DNA of 64,000 nucleotides, taken from NCBI GenBank assembly GCA_023853785.1, contig JAJIRX010000567.1, positions 1,426,001 to 1,490,000 on the forward strand, written 5' to 3'. Positions 10,532 to 23,486 of this stretch are shown one piece after another. Origin of the DNA: Psilocybe azurescens (Eukaryota; Basidiomycota; Agaricomycetes; Agaricales; Agrocybaceae). The notes under the pieces are model-generated. The model was not told the DNA's origin. It searched no databases and saw nothing but the letters and a program-made list of their open reading frames with translations. The position numbers and the translations under genes were made by a program. Numbering within the stretch: position 1 is the stretch's first letter; the number at the start of each line of letters is the position of its first letter.

Positions 10532-13206
10532 ATGTCTTCTTCCATTGGATCGGCCATCAGACATGCCATGTCCCATGTTACTGACAACGCAAAGGTCAAA
10601 GACCTCAAAACCAACCATGTAAACGTTTCAAGCTCATCCGGCCTGACTACGGACTACGGTGCCAAAGTATCAGACACCGACAATTGGTGAGCCTAATGTA
10701 ACAAATTAGTGTTACTTCGCTAACTCTGACTTGCACTTTCATATTTAGGTTGTCTGTACAAACCGATGATGGAGGGCCAGGACCTTTTTGCTCGAAGATC
10801 ATATAGCTAGAGAAAAAATTCATCGTTTTGACCACGAGCGAATTCCTGAGCGCGTTGTTCATGCCCGAGGGACCGGCGCTCATGGACATTTCCGAGTTTT
10901 CGACAACTCAGCCTCGAAATGGACCTCAGCACCCGTTCTGACTGATCCAACTCGTACTACACCCATTTTCATTCGATTCAGCACTGTTCAGGGCTCTCGT
11001 GGAAGCGCGGTAAGCGCCATATATTCATAAAAGTTATACACAATATTGAAACTGCTCTACTACTCTTCTAGGACACCGTTCGTGATGTTCGAGGTTTCGC
11101 GATGAAATTTTACACCGAAGAAGGAAATTGGGATCTTGTGGCCAACGATATCCCTGTTTTCTTCATCCAAAATGCAATCAAGTTCCCGGACTTCGTCCAC
11201 GCTGTAAAGCCTGAGCCTCATAACGAAGTTCCTCAGGCACAGACTGCCCATAATAACTTTTGGGATTATGTTGGACTTCAACCTGAATGTGAGTTTGCGT
11301 CACCCTAGTGTTGTAGTCATATTCTCATTGTTTGACTGCAGCGGCCCATATGGTGATGTGGGTCATGTCTGATAGAGGTAAATTCTCCTGTAATAAATAT
11401 TGATTAGGGGTCTAATGTGGTTCCAGGCATCCCACGTTCCTATAGAATGATGCAAGGTTTTGGCGTCAACACTTTCACCCTCATCAATGCTGAAGGGAAG
11501 CGCGTTTTCGTCAAATTTGTCATGACTCCCGAGCTAGGTGTACACAGCCTAGTGTGGGATGAGTGTCTGAAGATAGCTGGCCAAGATCCCGGTATGTTCA
11601 CGAATGAAAATCCGAGGCATGACCGTCTCCTCATCTAAGATGACTAGATTTCCATCGAAAAGATCTCCAAGAGGCCATTGAGAACGGTGTTTACCCGAAA
11701 TGGACCTTCGGAATTCAAGTGGTCGAGGAGAAGGATGAACATTCTTTTGACTTTGACATTCTCGATGCCACCAAAGTGTGGCCTGAATCTCTTGTCCCTG
11801 TTCACCAGATCGGTGAATTCACCCTCGATCGGGTTGTTGACGAATATTTCTCGGAGGTCGAGCAAGTTGCCTTCTGCACCAGCCATGTTGTGCCTGGAAT
11901 AGGATTCAGCGACGACCCCTTGTTGCAAGGTCGAAATTTCTCATACTTCGACACCCAGATTACTCGGCTCGGTATTAACTGGGAACAAGTAGGCTCATTT
12001 TTCCATCTCTTACAGCTTCAATTAAAGTGAACTCGTCCAGATCCCTATCAATCGGCCTGTCTGCCCAGTTATGAATCATAACCGTGACGGAGCTCGTCAG
12101 CACCGTATTAACCCAGGTCCCTTGAACTATTTCCCTAATCGTGACAATGCCGGACACCCGGTTCCCCCCCTCACAGGGAGGTTATATTGAGTGCACTTTT
12201 TATCATTTTCCTTCAAAGGCTCGATGCTAATTTTTACTTAAAGATTCAAACAGAAGGTAGAAGGTATCAAACAGCGAACGCGAACTACCAAATTCCAAGA
12301 ACATTATAATCAAGCTCAGCTCTTCTATAATTCACTCAGCCAGTACGAAAAGAATCACGTCATTGCTGCCTTATCTTTCGAGTTGAGTCATTGTGACGAT
12401 CAACGCGTTTATGGTGGTTATATCAAAATTTTGAACAACATCGACTTCGACCTAGCGGTCACCGTGGCTAAGAACGTGAATGGCGCTGTACCCGATAAGC
12501 CAGCCCGTATCAACCATGGGCAAAAAGACTCGACGTTGTCTCAAATTTATTATGCGCCCAAGACACCCACCATCGCTTCCAGGAGGATTGCCGTGCTTAT
12601 TACTGACGGATTCAACCTTGACGAAGTGGGGGCGGTTCGCGTTGCATTGGGCAGCGCCAAAGCGACAACATGGGTTATCGGACCTCGACGTGGAAAGATC
12701 CATTCTGAAGGTGATAATATTGTCTTGGGGGCTGGAATGGTCGCAGACCACCATTTTGAGGGCCAAAGATCGACATTATTCGATGCAATTTATATCCCGT
12801 CAGGAGCTGAGCATGCGAAGAACCTTGCAACCAATGGACGCGCGGTACATTGGATACGCGAAGCATTTGGTCACTGCAAGGCCATTGGTGCCATCGGAGA
12901 CGGTGGGTTTTAGTTTTTGCCAGGGCCTACGTTCACGGTGCTAATTTCTCGTTCGAAGCTGCGGCTGTTGTGAAGCACGTTCTCAGCCTCCCTGAGGTCG
13001 AGTTTGCTAATTCAGCAACGGACGATGTTGTATCGTCGTACGGAGTCGTCACGTCTGGGAAATATAGCGCCACTTCTGCAATTGTCGACGTCTTGGAGAT
13101 CGCACCTGGGCCCAAAGGATTTGTCTCCAACTTCGCCTACGAAATAAGCAAGCACCGATGCTATGAACGTGAATTGGACGGTCTGACGAGCCGAATCGCG
13201 TATTAA
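10532..13206 (+). CDS. Large-subunit (clade 2) catalase with C-terminal DJ-1/PfpI-like domain; three apparent frame breaks
   Basis: The enzyme would convert hydrogen peroxide to water and oxygen using heme. I chose ATG 10532 because it is in frame with a second ATG at 10568 and gives the N-terminal extension usual for this clade. Seen in order: the catalytic histidine region ([18 protein letters not shown]), the NADPH/heme core ([20 protein letters not shown]), [13 protein letters not shown], a heme-ligand tyrosine region ([13 protein letters not shown], then IPINRPV), and a C-terminal flavodoxin/DJ-1-like domain starting [19 protein letters not shown]. Length is about 740 residues, normal for the clade. 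The frame breaks three times, each at or beside a base run: T5 at 10785-10789 (one base short), C7 at 12164-12170 (one too many) and the GGG/TTTT stretch at 12905-12917. Protein similarity continues across each break, so sequencing error is more likely than a pseudogene. Confidence 0.88.
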
Positions 13207-16200
13207 TTAGTCAGACATGAAATATTAGCATATGTATTTGTACGTTTTCGAGGCTTGATTTCGAATTAATCAGCAGTGTCTCCTCCACCTCGGTTTAAAC
13301 GTCTCGCAACAACAGCTTTATACCAAGTGACTAACTAGTATCATTAACGTGTTGCCAATCGCGCCATAAGGTAAAGCACCAGCGTCAATACCGAATTGGA
13401 TCATGTTTCAAAGCAATAACTCCAGGAGGTCGAATATCCCGAATTCAATGGCGGAGAATTGTGGCGAAATTTGCAATGGAAATTAAAGAAGCGCGCATCG
13501 CATGACCATCCGACAGAAGTTGTTTGGAGCCTGTTGGAGTTCTCTCTGCTTGCAGTTATACGTTGATCGTATGCGGTTAAACGTAGGCTTGACTCAAAGC
13601 TGCCTTGCGTCTTACGATTGCACTCACTCACACCATTAATACCAGAATTATAGGTAGCAAGAGTGATCAAATGAAGGACTTGAGGGCTTGAATCAGATTC
13701 TACCAGAGCTAATCCTCGAGAAGGCAGACGGGAGAGATCAAGAATTGTGGTGATGTGAGTCGATTGAGTAATACTAAGGTTGCAGGATGGGGAACTCGAC
13801 GATTGTATGACACGAAAGGATCAGCCCGCAGAAGACATCGGGAAAATAACGCCTGACTGGGGCTGTCGATAAACATAACGGGACCATGGTCTCTAATACA
13901 GGGCTTCTATGCATTGAACCCGAAGGAAAGCTTTAGTGTAATACGGCGGGACAGAGGCAGCTAGTGAAACTTGGTTAAGTCGCTTTTTCGATTGGATCGT
14001 GAAATAGGATAACCATGCCACCTCATAACAGTAATTCATCGCGCAGCACTGGCTCTAGCGCGGGTTCCAGGGAGCTAGACTATTGAAGAAGTTGATAGAG
14101 AGATTCTAGTGAGAGCAGTAAGGGTGTTCGGGGTATCTTTTTTAACCTAATAGCCCCTAGTTCGATCGTCTAAATCAGGATTTCTCGAAGACGAATCGCG
14201 GGGAGTGTTATTTATAGATTTACTTATTTATACTAAGGCTATTTTTAGTCTTGTACTCACTTCGGTTGAAAAGCCCGTTAAAAACCACATGCAATTCTCG
14301 GTCATTGAAGAGAGTTGCTCCACTCTAGACTTGAATACGTATTGTGTTTAATTTGGCATTATTTTTCCAATATGAAACTTTTGACCACTGAATACAACCT
14401 GTAGATAGAAAGGCGACAATTGAAGTCCACCAACACTCCACGTGTCGCTATTATATTTAAGTATATCCAACTGCGTCAGGGTTGAGGGATTAAACTTAGC
14501 TATTCCAGCTAGAAAGAGCTAAGTAGAACAACTACAAAATTACAATGACGCCACAAATTGGATTGTTTGTTGAATAGGCAGTTACCTGATCGGCCTAGTT
14601 ATTGACGCGAGCTATGCTTTGGGAAAGAAGCTTCGGAGCGTTTTCGCTCCCAGAACTCACTGATGTGCTATTGATGTGACTTCAGCTGCGGGGACGGCGT
14701 TATGACCGTTGTGTTCAAGTATTACTGCAATGCTAATCGTATGATATGTGTAATTTTCTGTTGAGGTCGATGCACTCGAAAGTCGGGTAATGTCCTGTAA
14801 GGGGCGCAAGGAAATATTGTCCAGATACGCCGTAACATCTCCTTTCCTAGAAATGTCCAGCAGCAGTAGGTAAAATCGGTAGGTTTAGTGTTGAATCCTG
14901 TCGGGCCTATGGATTCCCAAAATTGGTAAGAATGGCTGATGATCTCCGATAATTCCAAATAGATTATAACAAAGTTGCTAGCCCGAAGATTCCCGAGAGT
15001 TTAATTCAGGTTTATTTGTGACCTGCTCATTAGCAGCGTCCCAGTTCATCGGAAGGTTAGTATTTTACTGACACACGAGTGGATAGCAACACTGCTTGGA
15101 AGCAAAAGTTGAGATATTTGGAAAGATGTGTGACGTTCACATATATCAAGTATGGCCACGGCTACCCGGGAATAGTTGCTGTAAAAGTTCCTCAGAAATT
15201 TCATTTATCTGAACTTAGAGCTGACCTTTGCAGCGGCACAGAACATTATTACCGCCTATGCCCTGTGCATGTACCCAGAATACGACGATTTACTCAACAC
15301 GAAAATTTCTAAAATGCGGTGTCATCTTTCCGCTATCCTGGTCAGATAGTGCGCCATATGCATCCCGTAAATATCCGAATGACCCCCTTTCGGAGCACCG
15401 CGACCCTAGTAGAAGATTACGCACGACAAACAAGAGGGGATTGATAGTCAACGTGTATAATGTTATTCGACGATAAGTAGGCATGATACTATAATAAACA
15501 AACACTTCCGCACCCTTCGCTTATTCTTATCAATGAATCCGGTGTACACAGGATCAGAGTGAGAATAGATGATGTAACGGAGACTTGTAGCAACTAGGTT
15601 CTCGCAGATTTCCCAGTTTTTCGATACAGATTTACAGCCGACTTGGCGTAAATCGGCCTCGTTTCGTTAAACAATTACTATGCGACGGCCTAAATGCAAT
15701 CCAGTCAATAAAGTGGTTTCTACCTCAAGGTAGACTCGACTTCAGTCTACTTAGGTGGAATACTCTAGAATACCCCGGTTTGTAATTGTTTTGTATGTAG
15801 TGGGAACCAAGGGGGAAAAACCAAGCTTTTTTGCGAATTCCAGATTGAGATGTGTGTTCGGACAGAATAGGCTGGATCAAGCTAACCTCAAGGTAAATGA
15901 TTCAAATAGCCTTGGAGCTCAATTCTACTTGCGGAGAGCCTTAAGACTCTGCATTGGTAGATATTTGCACTCATGGTCTCAATTACACCAAGCATGGAAT
16001 TTAAAAATTGCCACTGGGTCATCATATAACTAAGAAATTTACAAGGGTATCATTGGGCTCTATGTCCTTACATTTTGAACGATTGTCGAGAATCGAGATT
16101 ACAGAAATCGTTAACATCTCGATTCTCGAACAAATTTGCCCCCGTCAAAAATACGCACAGGGGATCCGGAGCTTCAACAAAATGGCCATCACCGATTACT

Positions 16201-19200
16201 ACTTTCACTTTCACTTGGCCCGCCACAATACTCTGTATTTCCAACCAATGCACAGCAACGCACTCACATTTTTTTTTGCCCAGAACAGCGACGATCGAGG
16301 ACATTGTCTGGTCACCAATCGCCGTTGTTGTGAACAACCGTGCTCTTTGTTACTTCACGACCAGAGACTATAGGTGTGCATTTTTGGAGGTTGCCGTGCT
16401 TCACCGTGTCAATGAGTACCCAAGTAAGTATACGAGACAATGTTTGAAATAAGCAATGCCATGCAATTGAAATGATTTCACCAGTGGAGACCCTTGGAAA
16501 CCACTGGCCACCATAACTGCAAGCGATGCCTCGAGGACAAAAGGAGGCACTAGCTAAAATTTTTAAAACCGCATGCAACAATCGCACATGAGAACTCTCA
16601 AGATACCCGGCGTCCACTCCATTTACCGCAATTATCTTGTATGTGCGCGTCTTTATAACCGACGTTCTAGATCAAAAACGGTCAGTTGAAATCATTCTCT
16701 CCTTAAATAAAAGATACATAGGATGGACTTCCAAGGGAAGGGCTTACACTGGCCAGGACTCTGTCCGACACCACATGTCTACTACCAGAAAGACTGAGTG
16801 TCAACCTGAGTCAACAGAGAGAAAAGAAATAATGAGGGAGCTTTTTGTTTGTATGCATAACGCCTTGGCAGACCCGACTACTTCCGCTCAGTCGTGTGCA
16901 CCGTCTTTTCCTGTGCGAAAGTCGTTGCGGCCCAAGAAATGCAAAGAGAAGGCGCCGTTATCCATCTGCTCGTGTGAATGTAAAGGCGATGGCCTGACAA
17001 ATACGATCCTTTCTATACCATGGCGATAAATACAGGGAAAAGAGGTTTAAATGTGTTCAAACTTGTAAGCAAGGAGATTAACAGGGTTATAGTCAAAATA
17101 GAGGGCAAATTGAAATAGATCGAACAATCTAATCAGCAACTATTAACATTTGTTCTCATGGGTGCCACTGAGCGTTGAGCGAATTCAGCCTCGACAGATG
17201 TGAACATACTCAACGTTGCATACTTCATCGTCAATGCTGCAAATTTAGCGCCCATGTCAGATACCAAAGAGTCTCGACTAGCGCCGCACATTCACAAAAA
17301 CTTTAGGTGATAGATCTGGATACTGATTTGTTCTGATGCACATGGATGTACTAGTATGTGAAGTTCAATATGTCGATCCATATCATTGACGTCGATACAA
17401 ATAGACATGTCAATCTGGCCTTCCCGCGAGAGTGCACGTTGCTGCTCAATTACCCAAACTACAGTAATGCTTTCAACGTGAACAAAGTGGCTATTTATGT
17501 CACTCTCAGGAGTTAAGATGATCATGATCACCGTCATCATTTCTAATTTCAGTACCGGTGGCCACATACTTTAGAAGAAGTTGGAAGCATACGGCACCAT
17601 TATCAAGTGGTTGAAAATCCTACTCCAAGTGCTGCGCAGGTACAACAGCCTGGCGACGAAGTCTTTATATTGGGAGTTATCCCAAAAATAGACCTTATTC
17701 GCCCACGGTCGGCTATTTCTGGCTCATCGGATGGTGCGTTTAAAAATAGTCTTGCATCTGAACCAGGCAGACGGACCCTCCGACACTGTCGTATCTTCGC
17801 GTATACTTATAATATTGGAATGTTTGTGAGTTCATTAATTTTTGATAGGAATGGATGATTAGACTCATTAGAATGTGTGTACTACACTTCACCGAGGATC
17901 GCCACCGCGGTGCCCAAGATAAACGGGAGTTTAAGCTTGACCCTGGCCAGCAATTTTCCTATGTAAAACCGTGAATTTGAGTGTCCAACGAGAGCATCAA
18001 ACGTTTGATCGTGCGATCTGTGCACAATCTGCGTCGAGTGGTACACTAGGCGGTGATGGAATGGACGGATGGGATTGGTGGGCGATGCGTGATGGGCATT
18101 GGGCGTCGTAGATGCGCCCCGCGCATAAAATGTAGCCGACGGATAACGCGGAGGTGCTTCGTGAGTCTCCGAGGTCGGGGCGCCCGCCAAGTGTTTAGAC
18201 ACATACACGTACGGCTGCGTACGGCGTACGCGCAAGCGCGCCCACAGCCTTGGCCGCAGTGTGATCATAACTTGCCAACTTTAAACCTCGGAGACGGCTC
18301 GTTATTGACTCAGTTTGAATCATCGCGATTACTCAACGATTGTATTCTCAGATATCGTGGGCTCTAGTTATGAGGCATATCCTACTTATAACGCGATTGA
18401 TTCTGGATATATTGGCTGACAGTGCGCGATATGCTCAAGCTGCGAAGCCGATCGTGAATTGAATGCGGCGGCCCAATTGTTATCAGTAATAGTGCTTACC
18501 AGAACAGACCCAATTGTTCAACAATGTGATATCGAAGATATAATTCTTACCAGAAGAACGAGAGCTCAGCCACCGAGGCCACCTTAGGGATAACCACGAT
18601 CATGATCATGATCGTAACCGCCATGCAGTCTCTTTTGCGGCGTATGTCTTTAGCTTTCAAGCTTTGACGATGTAGTGCTTACATGTATTCTAACTTCTCT
18701 TAACTATCTCCGTCGCCCCGGCGGACACGAACGAAGTTTCTAATTAGTAATTACCCATAACAGTCACAGCGCCGGACAGCGACCTTATTAATCTGTGGCA
18801 CAGGCTATGTACATGATGTTGATACCTTTCGCAAGGATCGAGTCACCTCCAGGACTAGTCTATGGTGATTGAATTCCCGTACGGTCCTCATCCCCCGTTC
18901 TGAGGCGGCAAGAAGCTCGAACAAAAAACAGGTGTTAGAAGAGGCAAAAGCTTCTTTGTCCATCTAGTATCCTATTATCTTCCTCGTTATCGTAAACCCA
19001 CGGCGCAGCCAGTAATTAGAATAGTCTTCTCGTAACGACATCATATTTGTATTCACAGAATGATATCAGGGTATATGTCATGTCCCTTCCTATCCGCGAT
19101 TTCTCCGAGCGTGAAGTGTAACTCGCGAGAGGCTCGACTCCTGGAGCAATGTGCGTTGACCTGATTATAAATAAGCAAGAAAACGACCTTGGCATAGCTT

Positions 19201-21462
19201 GGCATCTACGGCCGGCAGATAAGTAACTTGGATGGAGTAAGAGGGTGGAACGTATCGATAACCCATGCAATAATTCCGAGTCTCGTTTCAGTGTGTGCAT
19301 ATACATCTTATCGCGATGCCGTTATGGCTCGTATGTTGTGCATGATGTGATTGGAAGACGACCCTGTTTTCTGGCAATTTCCGGGCGTCAGAGGACATGG
19401 TGGCTTTATCGAAATTGGGCTTTAGCAGGTTTTAGCCTCCTGCTTCGGTTTTGAGGAAGTCGACAGATTAGCCCCATATGGGATGCAAATATGTGTGCAA
19501 GGATATGTTGGTTACGTTGCACCCCTCGATGAGTAACGTGTGTTTTATTGGCCAGGATTTATTGAAGTTTGCCGTAAGGATTCGTATCCGATGCGTTTTG
19601 AATTGGGTAGCCTGATACGTTCCAAGAGATGGCCGGGGCATATGGAGGTGAAACATACATTCGGGAGGTAGGTGGATGACTAGAAGCGGCTGTATGACAT
19701 TGAAAATATTAGCCGACAGTGTGGGTTCTTCTCAATTCTTTGAATCTAAGGAGGCTAGAACGAACGTTCGTTTCATTAGCGAGTACGAGGTGGTAATCAA
19801 AAGTCGTACATACCTCCGAGAGTATAATTGGAGTCGTACTCAAATATATGCGTACCCGGGGATGGGGTACGGTGAAATCCGAATCGGAGTGTCGCCGTGA
19901 TCCACCGTGCAATATCGAGCGTTCGAGATGATGTAGTTTGCGAGATGTAGTTCACAGACTTAAATCAGAAATGGCCGTCCCACGTAAACTGTCGGTTTCT
20001 CCGGAAGCGTTTACATCTTGGAGACCCGTTTGTATGGTGTACTCCCGGAAGTTCCATATATGCAGTAGGTATGACTGCTTAGATAGTCGTGTTTAATCCA
20101 AGAAAAGATATATAAAACTATGTTCTTACGATCACGATCATGAAATGTCAGTGTCAAAATGAGATCAAAATCATGAAAAAAGGAAACAGAATCGCAAACT
20201 GCCAACAATTTTCAAGATGGATGCGACGTAACGCCCTTGCCGGTAGACTAGGGGGCGACGTGGACTCCTGGACCGGAACTTGAATGGATGAGAGAGCAGG
20301 TATCTTCTTGCGTTCCCAGACACGTAGGTCAGGCATGATGCAGAGTGGGTATCATAGAAGATACGGGCTGAGCAAGTCAGAGTCCAGACCGCATGACCTG
20401 GTCTGTCCTGGATTTCTGTGCGGTGTTCGAGCACACCCACACTAGCATGGGCCGGTCCAAAAGGCAAGTCCTGACGTGCACGGCCGAGTCGGAAGCGGGG
20501 ATAACGATGGGTTGCGTATTTCTGGGTGGTTGATCGTATTTATAGGTGTCGATTCTGGGTGCAAAGATGACTATGTAATTCTAGGCCTATTTTGGGATGT
20601 TGAGTGGTAAGCAGCAGTGGGTGGGGACGTTTGAAGGCGTTGTGAAGTGTGGGTAAATTGTATATCCGATTGTATAGGGGACGCGGAGCAATTGTATGGT
20701 AAATTTCAGCATGGTGCTGGTGGTGTTTATTGAAAGCTTCTTGGTGGATTGTGGATCCGAGCTTTGGTTTGAAATGGAATGTCGAAGCGCCTGTGAGCTG
20801 TCAATAATCGACTGTGGTAATCTGTCCGGATCTGGGTATGGTCCGCTCTAATCTGAATCGCAGAGCAAGGTCAGCTATGGACGTTATACATTTGGACCAG
20901 CACGTACGATAGGAGAATTATTCTGAAATATAGTACAGGCTCTTTTACGGAATCGAAAGCGTGATTGAGTGTTTATGTCATAAATTATGCCCACAGACAA
21001 GACATCGTCGGGCGAAAATGGCTCTGGTGTGGGCACTAAGGGCGAAAATACCGCGAAGGTCGATGGATGTTGTATAAATACCTAGGTTATCGTTTGCAAG
21101 AACAAGCGCTTAATGGATTGGAGGAGTGCGGAGGCAAGCCACAGTGGCGGATGACGTCGGTGCAGCAGCAGATGACGTAAATGGATATGCAAACAGCTGA
21201 AAAATAAGATTATGTGTTGGATGTGTTCAGGGCTGTCCAGGGAGGTGTCCGTCCGTGTCCACTGTGTTGAGGAACAAGGAACGGCCAAGAGAGAGTCAGA
21301 GGGGGTCTGGAGGGGTCGGAAATGTAGAGATTTGGAAAGTGAGATCGGGAACACGTGTGTAATGAGACCCCGGGGACTGTTATGTGCCAAGTTGTAAACA
21401 AGTAAAGGCGATGCTGCAGGTAGAAAACTCAACGCTCAATCTTGTCTTTGCCTCTTACCACC
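13207..21462. other. 8.3-kb region without a convincing gene
   Basis: Frames up to about 130 codons exist, for example plus 16637-17029, minus 18268-17882 and minus 16337-16068 (the last contains VAVLGKKKCECVAVHW and GQVKVKVVIGDGHF). None shows a recognisable domain or a consistent exon chain. A GC-rich, CpG-rich patch occurs around 18040-18250, and ATCATGATC-type palindromic words recur near 17520, 18600 and 20130. The composition is otherwise unremarkable, not strongly AT-skewed. It may be old degraded sequence, a non-coding RNA locus or a gene type I cannot see. The promoter of the next gene should lie near 21070-21460, with TATAAAT at about 21073. Confidence 0.45.
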
Positions 21463-23486
21463 ATGGCTACTGGCATCCTCCTCCACTCGTACACAGATTC
21501 CCTCCATACAACAGAGCCCTACTCCTCCTCATCGTCCTTCGCATCCAACACTCCTGCCCTCGCCCCTCCACAACATATCACTGCCAGCCACCCCCGCCGC
21601 AGCATCCGCTTCGCGCCCCTCCCTGACCCCCGCCGCGCAGTCCTCATAACAGACGAGGGCGACGAGCTGCCTATAGCCGTCCCCCCAGACCATGACCTAA
21701 ACCATATTCCTGCCTCTCTGCTTGCCCTCTCCCCGCCCTCAAGCCCTTTGCCCCGCACAAACGAGATCCGGAATGAAACAAATGATGAAAGGGAGAACAG
21801 CAGTGGATCATCAACAAATTCCTATCTTTCATCTTCTTCCTCTACTTCCGCCTCTTCCGCCTCAACCCCCGTACTACCACCCCAAGTGACGCTTCCCCGC
21901 TCTCAAGTCTCACTTCGTCCCCCGTAACTGCACACTCGCCTCTACCAGCTACTAAATGCTCCCCGCCCTTGCTTACGTCTCAGAATCCACCTTCATGGCC
22001 CAAGCCCCGCAATTTGTCTCTTCTCCGCCCTTTCAAACGCTCCTCCGCTTCTTCCTCCGGGTCGAGTTCCCACTCCCTTACCCCGACTCCCTCCATTGAG
22101 GCAACTCAAGGCCAGGGTCATTCTCGTACCGCACGCAAAGCACTCGCCCTTTCAACCGAGGAGATACTTACCCTCGGTGCCATCAACCTCTTCCGCACTT
22201 CCTCCCGCGAATCTACAGACTCTGCTTCTACAGCCACCAACTCCGGTTGGGGCCTCGGTCTCTCCCGCTGGACTTCTGCCAATGGTGCAGACAAGTCCGC
22301 CGCTGTTCTAAACGGCTCTAGCCCCCTCTCCAGAACACAGAGCACACAAAGTTACAAATCAAAATCAAAATTTACGTCTTCTCTCTCCTCGGAGCCGAAA
22401 TCTGTATCCCAGCCAGCCCACTCAAAGTCGGCGCCTGTGGCGCCCTCTGCGAGTCGTCATAAAGGCACGCGCATGTTGAACGGACGAGTGTATGGATCCA
22501 AACGCCCGTCGCCCGCCAACCCCTTTGCAAATGCCCGCGACGACGAGGATGAATTTGTCGAGTGGGGTTACGGCGGCATGGGGTCCGTCAAAGGCGCCAA
22601 AAGCGCTGGTATGGCTGGCAGTGGGAATGTCAACTGGGAACGGCTTCATGGCGGAGCTGGTGTGAATGGACGTGCACCAAAACAGGGTGTCGGCGGCAGC
22701 GTTGCTTCTCCTGTAGCCGCGGCGGATGACGATGATGGAAGTGGGATGGGCTGGGTTAAGAGGCGTAGAGAAGAAAGAGAGAGGAAGAAAAAGGAGGAAG
22801 AGGAGAAGGCTGCGAGAGAGAAGGAGAAGGAAGCTCGGCCCATTGAGGAAGAAGTCACCGAGAGCAAGATGAGCACGCCAACGCCAACACGGACGTCTAC
22901 CATGGATGGCGGCATGTTGATTGCTGACGAGAACGAGAATGAGGCAGTGGAGGGTCCTACGTCAGCTGCTACCGTTGTTCCTTCTTCATTTGTTGAGGAG
23001 GGTACCAATGAGAAGCAGATCAAAGCTGTGGGGGACGTTGAGGAGATGAAAGAAGGATTCGTATTTGGAGGAGCCGTTACAGATGAGCCTGATCAAGAGA
23101 AGGAGAGAGAGCATGCTCCTGTCGTCGTTCCTGTTCTCATGAGACCCCGTCATCAACATCACCACTCATCGCATCGACATGGAAGGAGTATGTCGGGTTC
23201 TGGTATCAAACCGGCAGGCTCCAAGGAACTTCTAGCAGAGGAGACTGCGTTTATCGCTGACAGCGTGGAGACGGTGACTGCTGGGCAGACTGGGGTGCAA
23301 CATGACAGTAAGAGGGAGAGTGTCTCGTCTTTGTCCACTTCTGGGAGCGACGAAGATACGGATGAGGATGAGGAAGGGGAGGATGGAGGAGATGAAAACG
23401 ACGACGACGAAGATGATGATGAAGAGGCAGACAGAAAGACAGCACTGGGAGCTGGGGTTGAAAAAGTCAGTCGGCATAAGGAGTAG
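21463..23486 (+). CDS. Conserved-looking low-complexity protein, serine-rich with acidic C terminus
   Basis: ATG 21463 lies in a strong context (CACCATGGC). The product is about 640 residues. It has serine/proline-rich N-terminal text, a short ordered motif (RRSIRFAPLPDPRRAV, then ITDEGDELPI), a second motif (ALALSTEEILTLGAINLFR), a third (DDEDEFVEWGYGGMGSV), a basic-acidic coiled segment rich in E/K/R near 22755-22860, and a long Asp/Glu tract near the end (23340-23440). I do not recognise the family; the short motifs suggest a fungal regulatory protein that is mostly disordered. Around 21886-21983 the frame changes. Either a 98-base intron (GTGACG donor, TCTCAG acceptor) is removed, or one base is missing upstream near a CCCCC run. 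The second reading gives natural protein text (SDASPLSSLTSSPVTAHS). Confidence 0.72.

Noticed and set aside
16068..17029. Frames of 90-130 codons in the gene desert (minus 16337-16068, plus 16637-17029)
   Set aside because: Lengths are within what an 8-kb non-coding block can produce; no domain, and no splice-linked neighbours.
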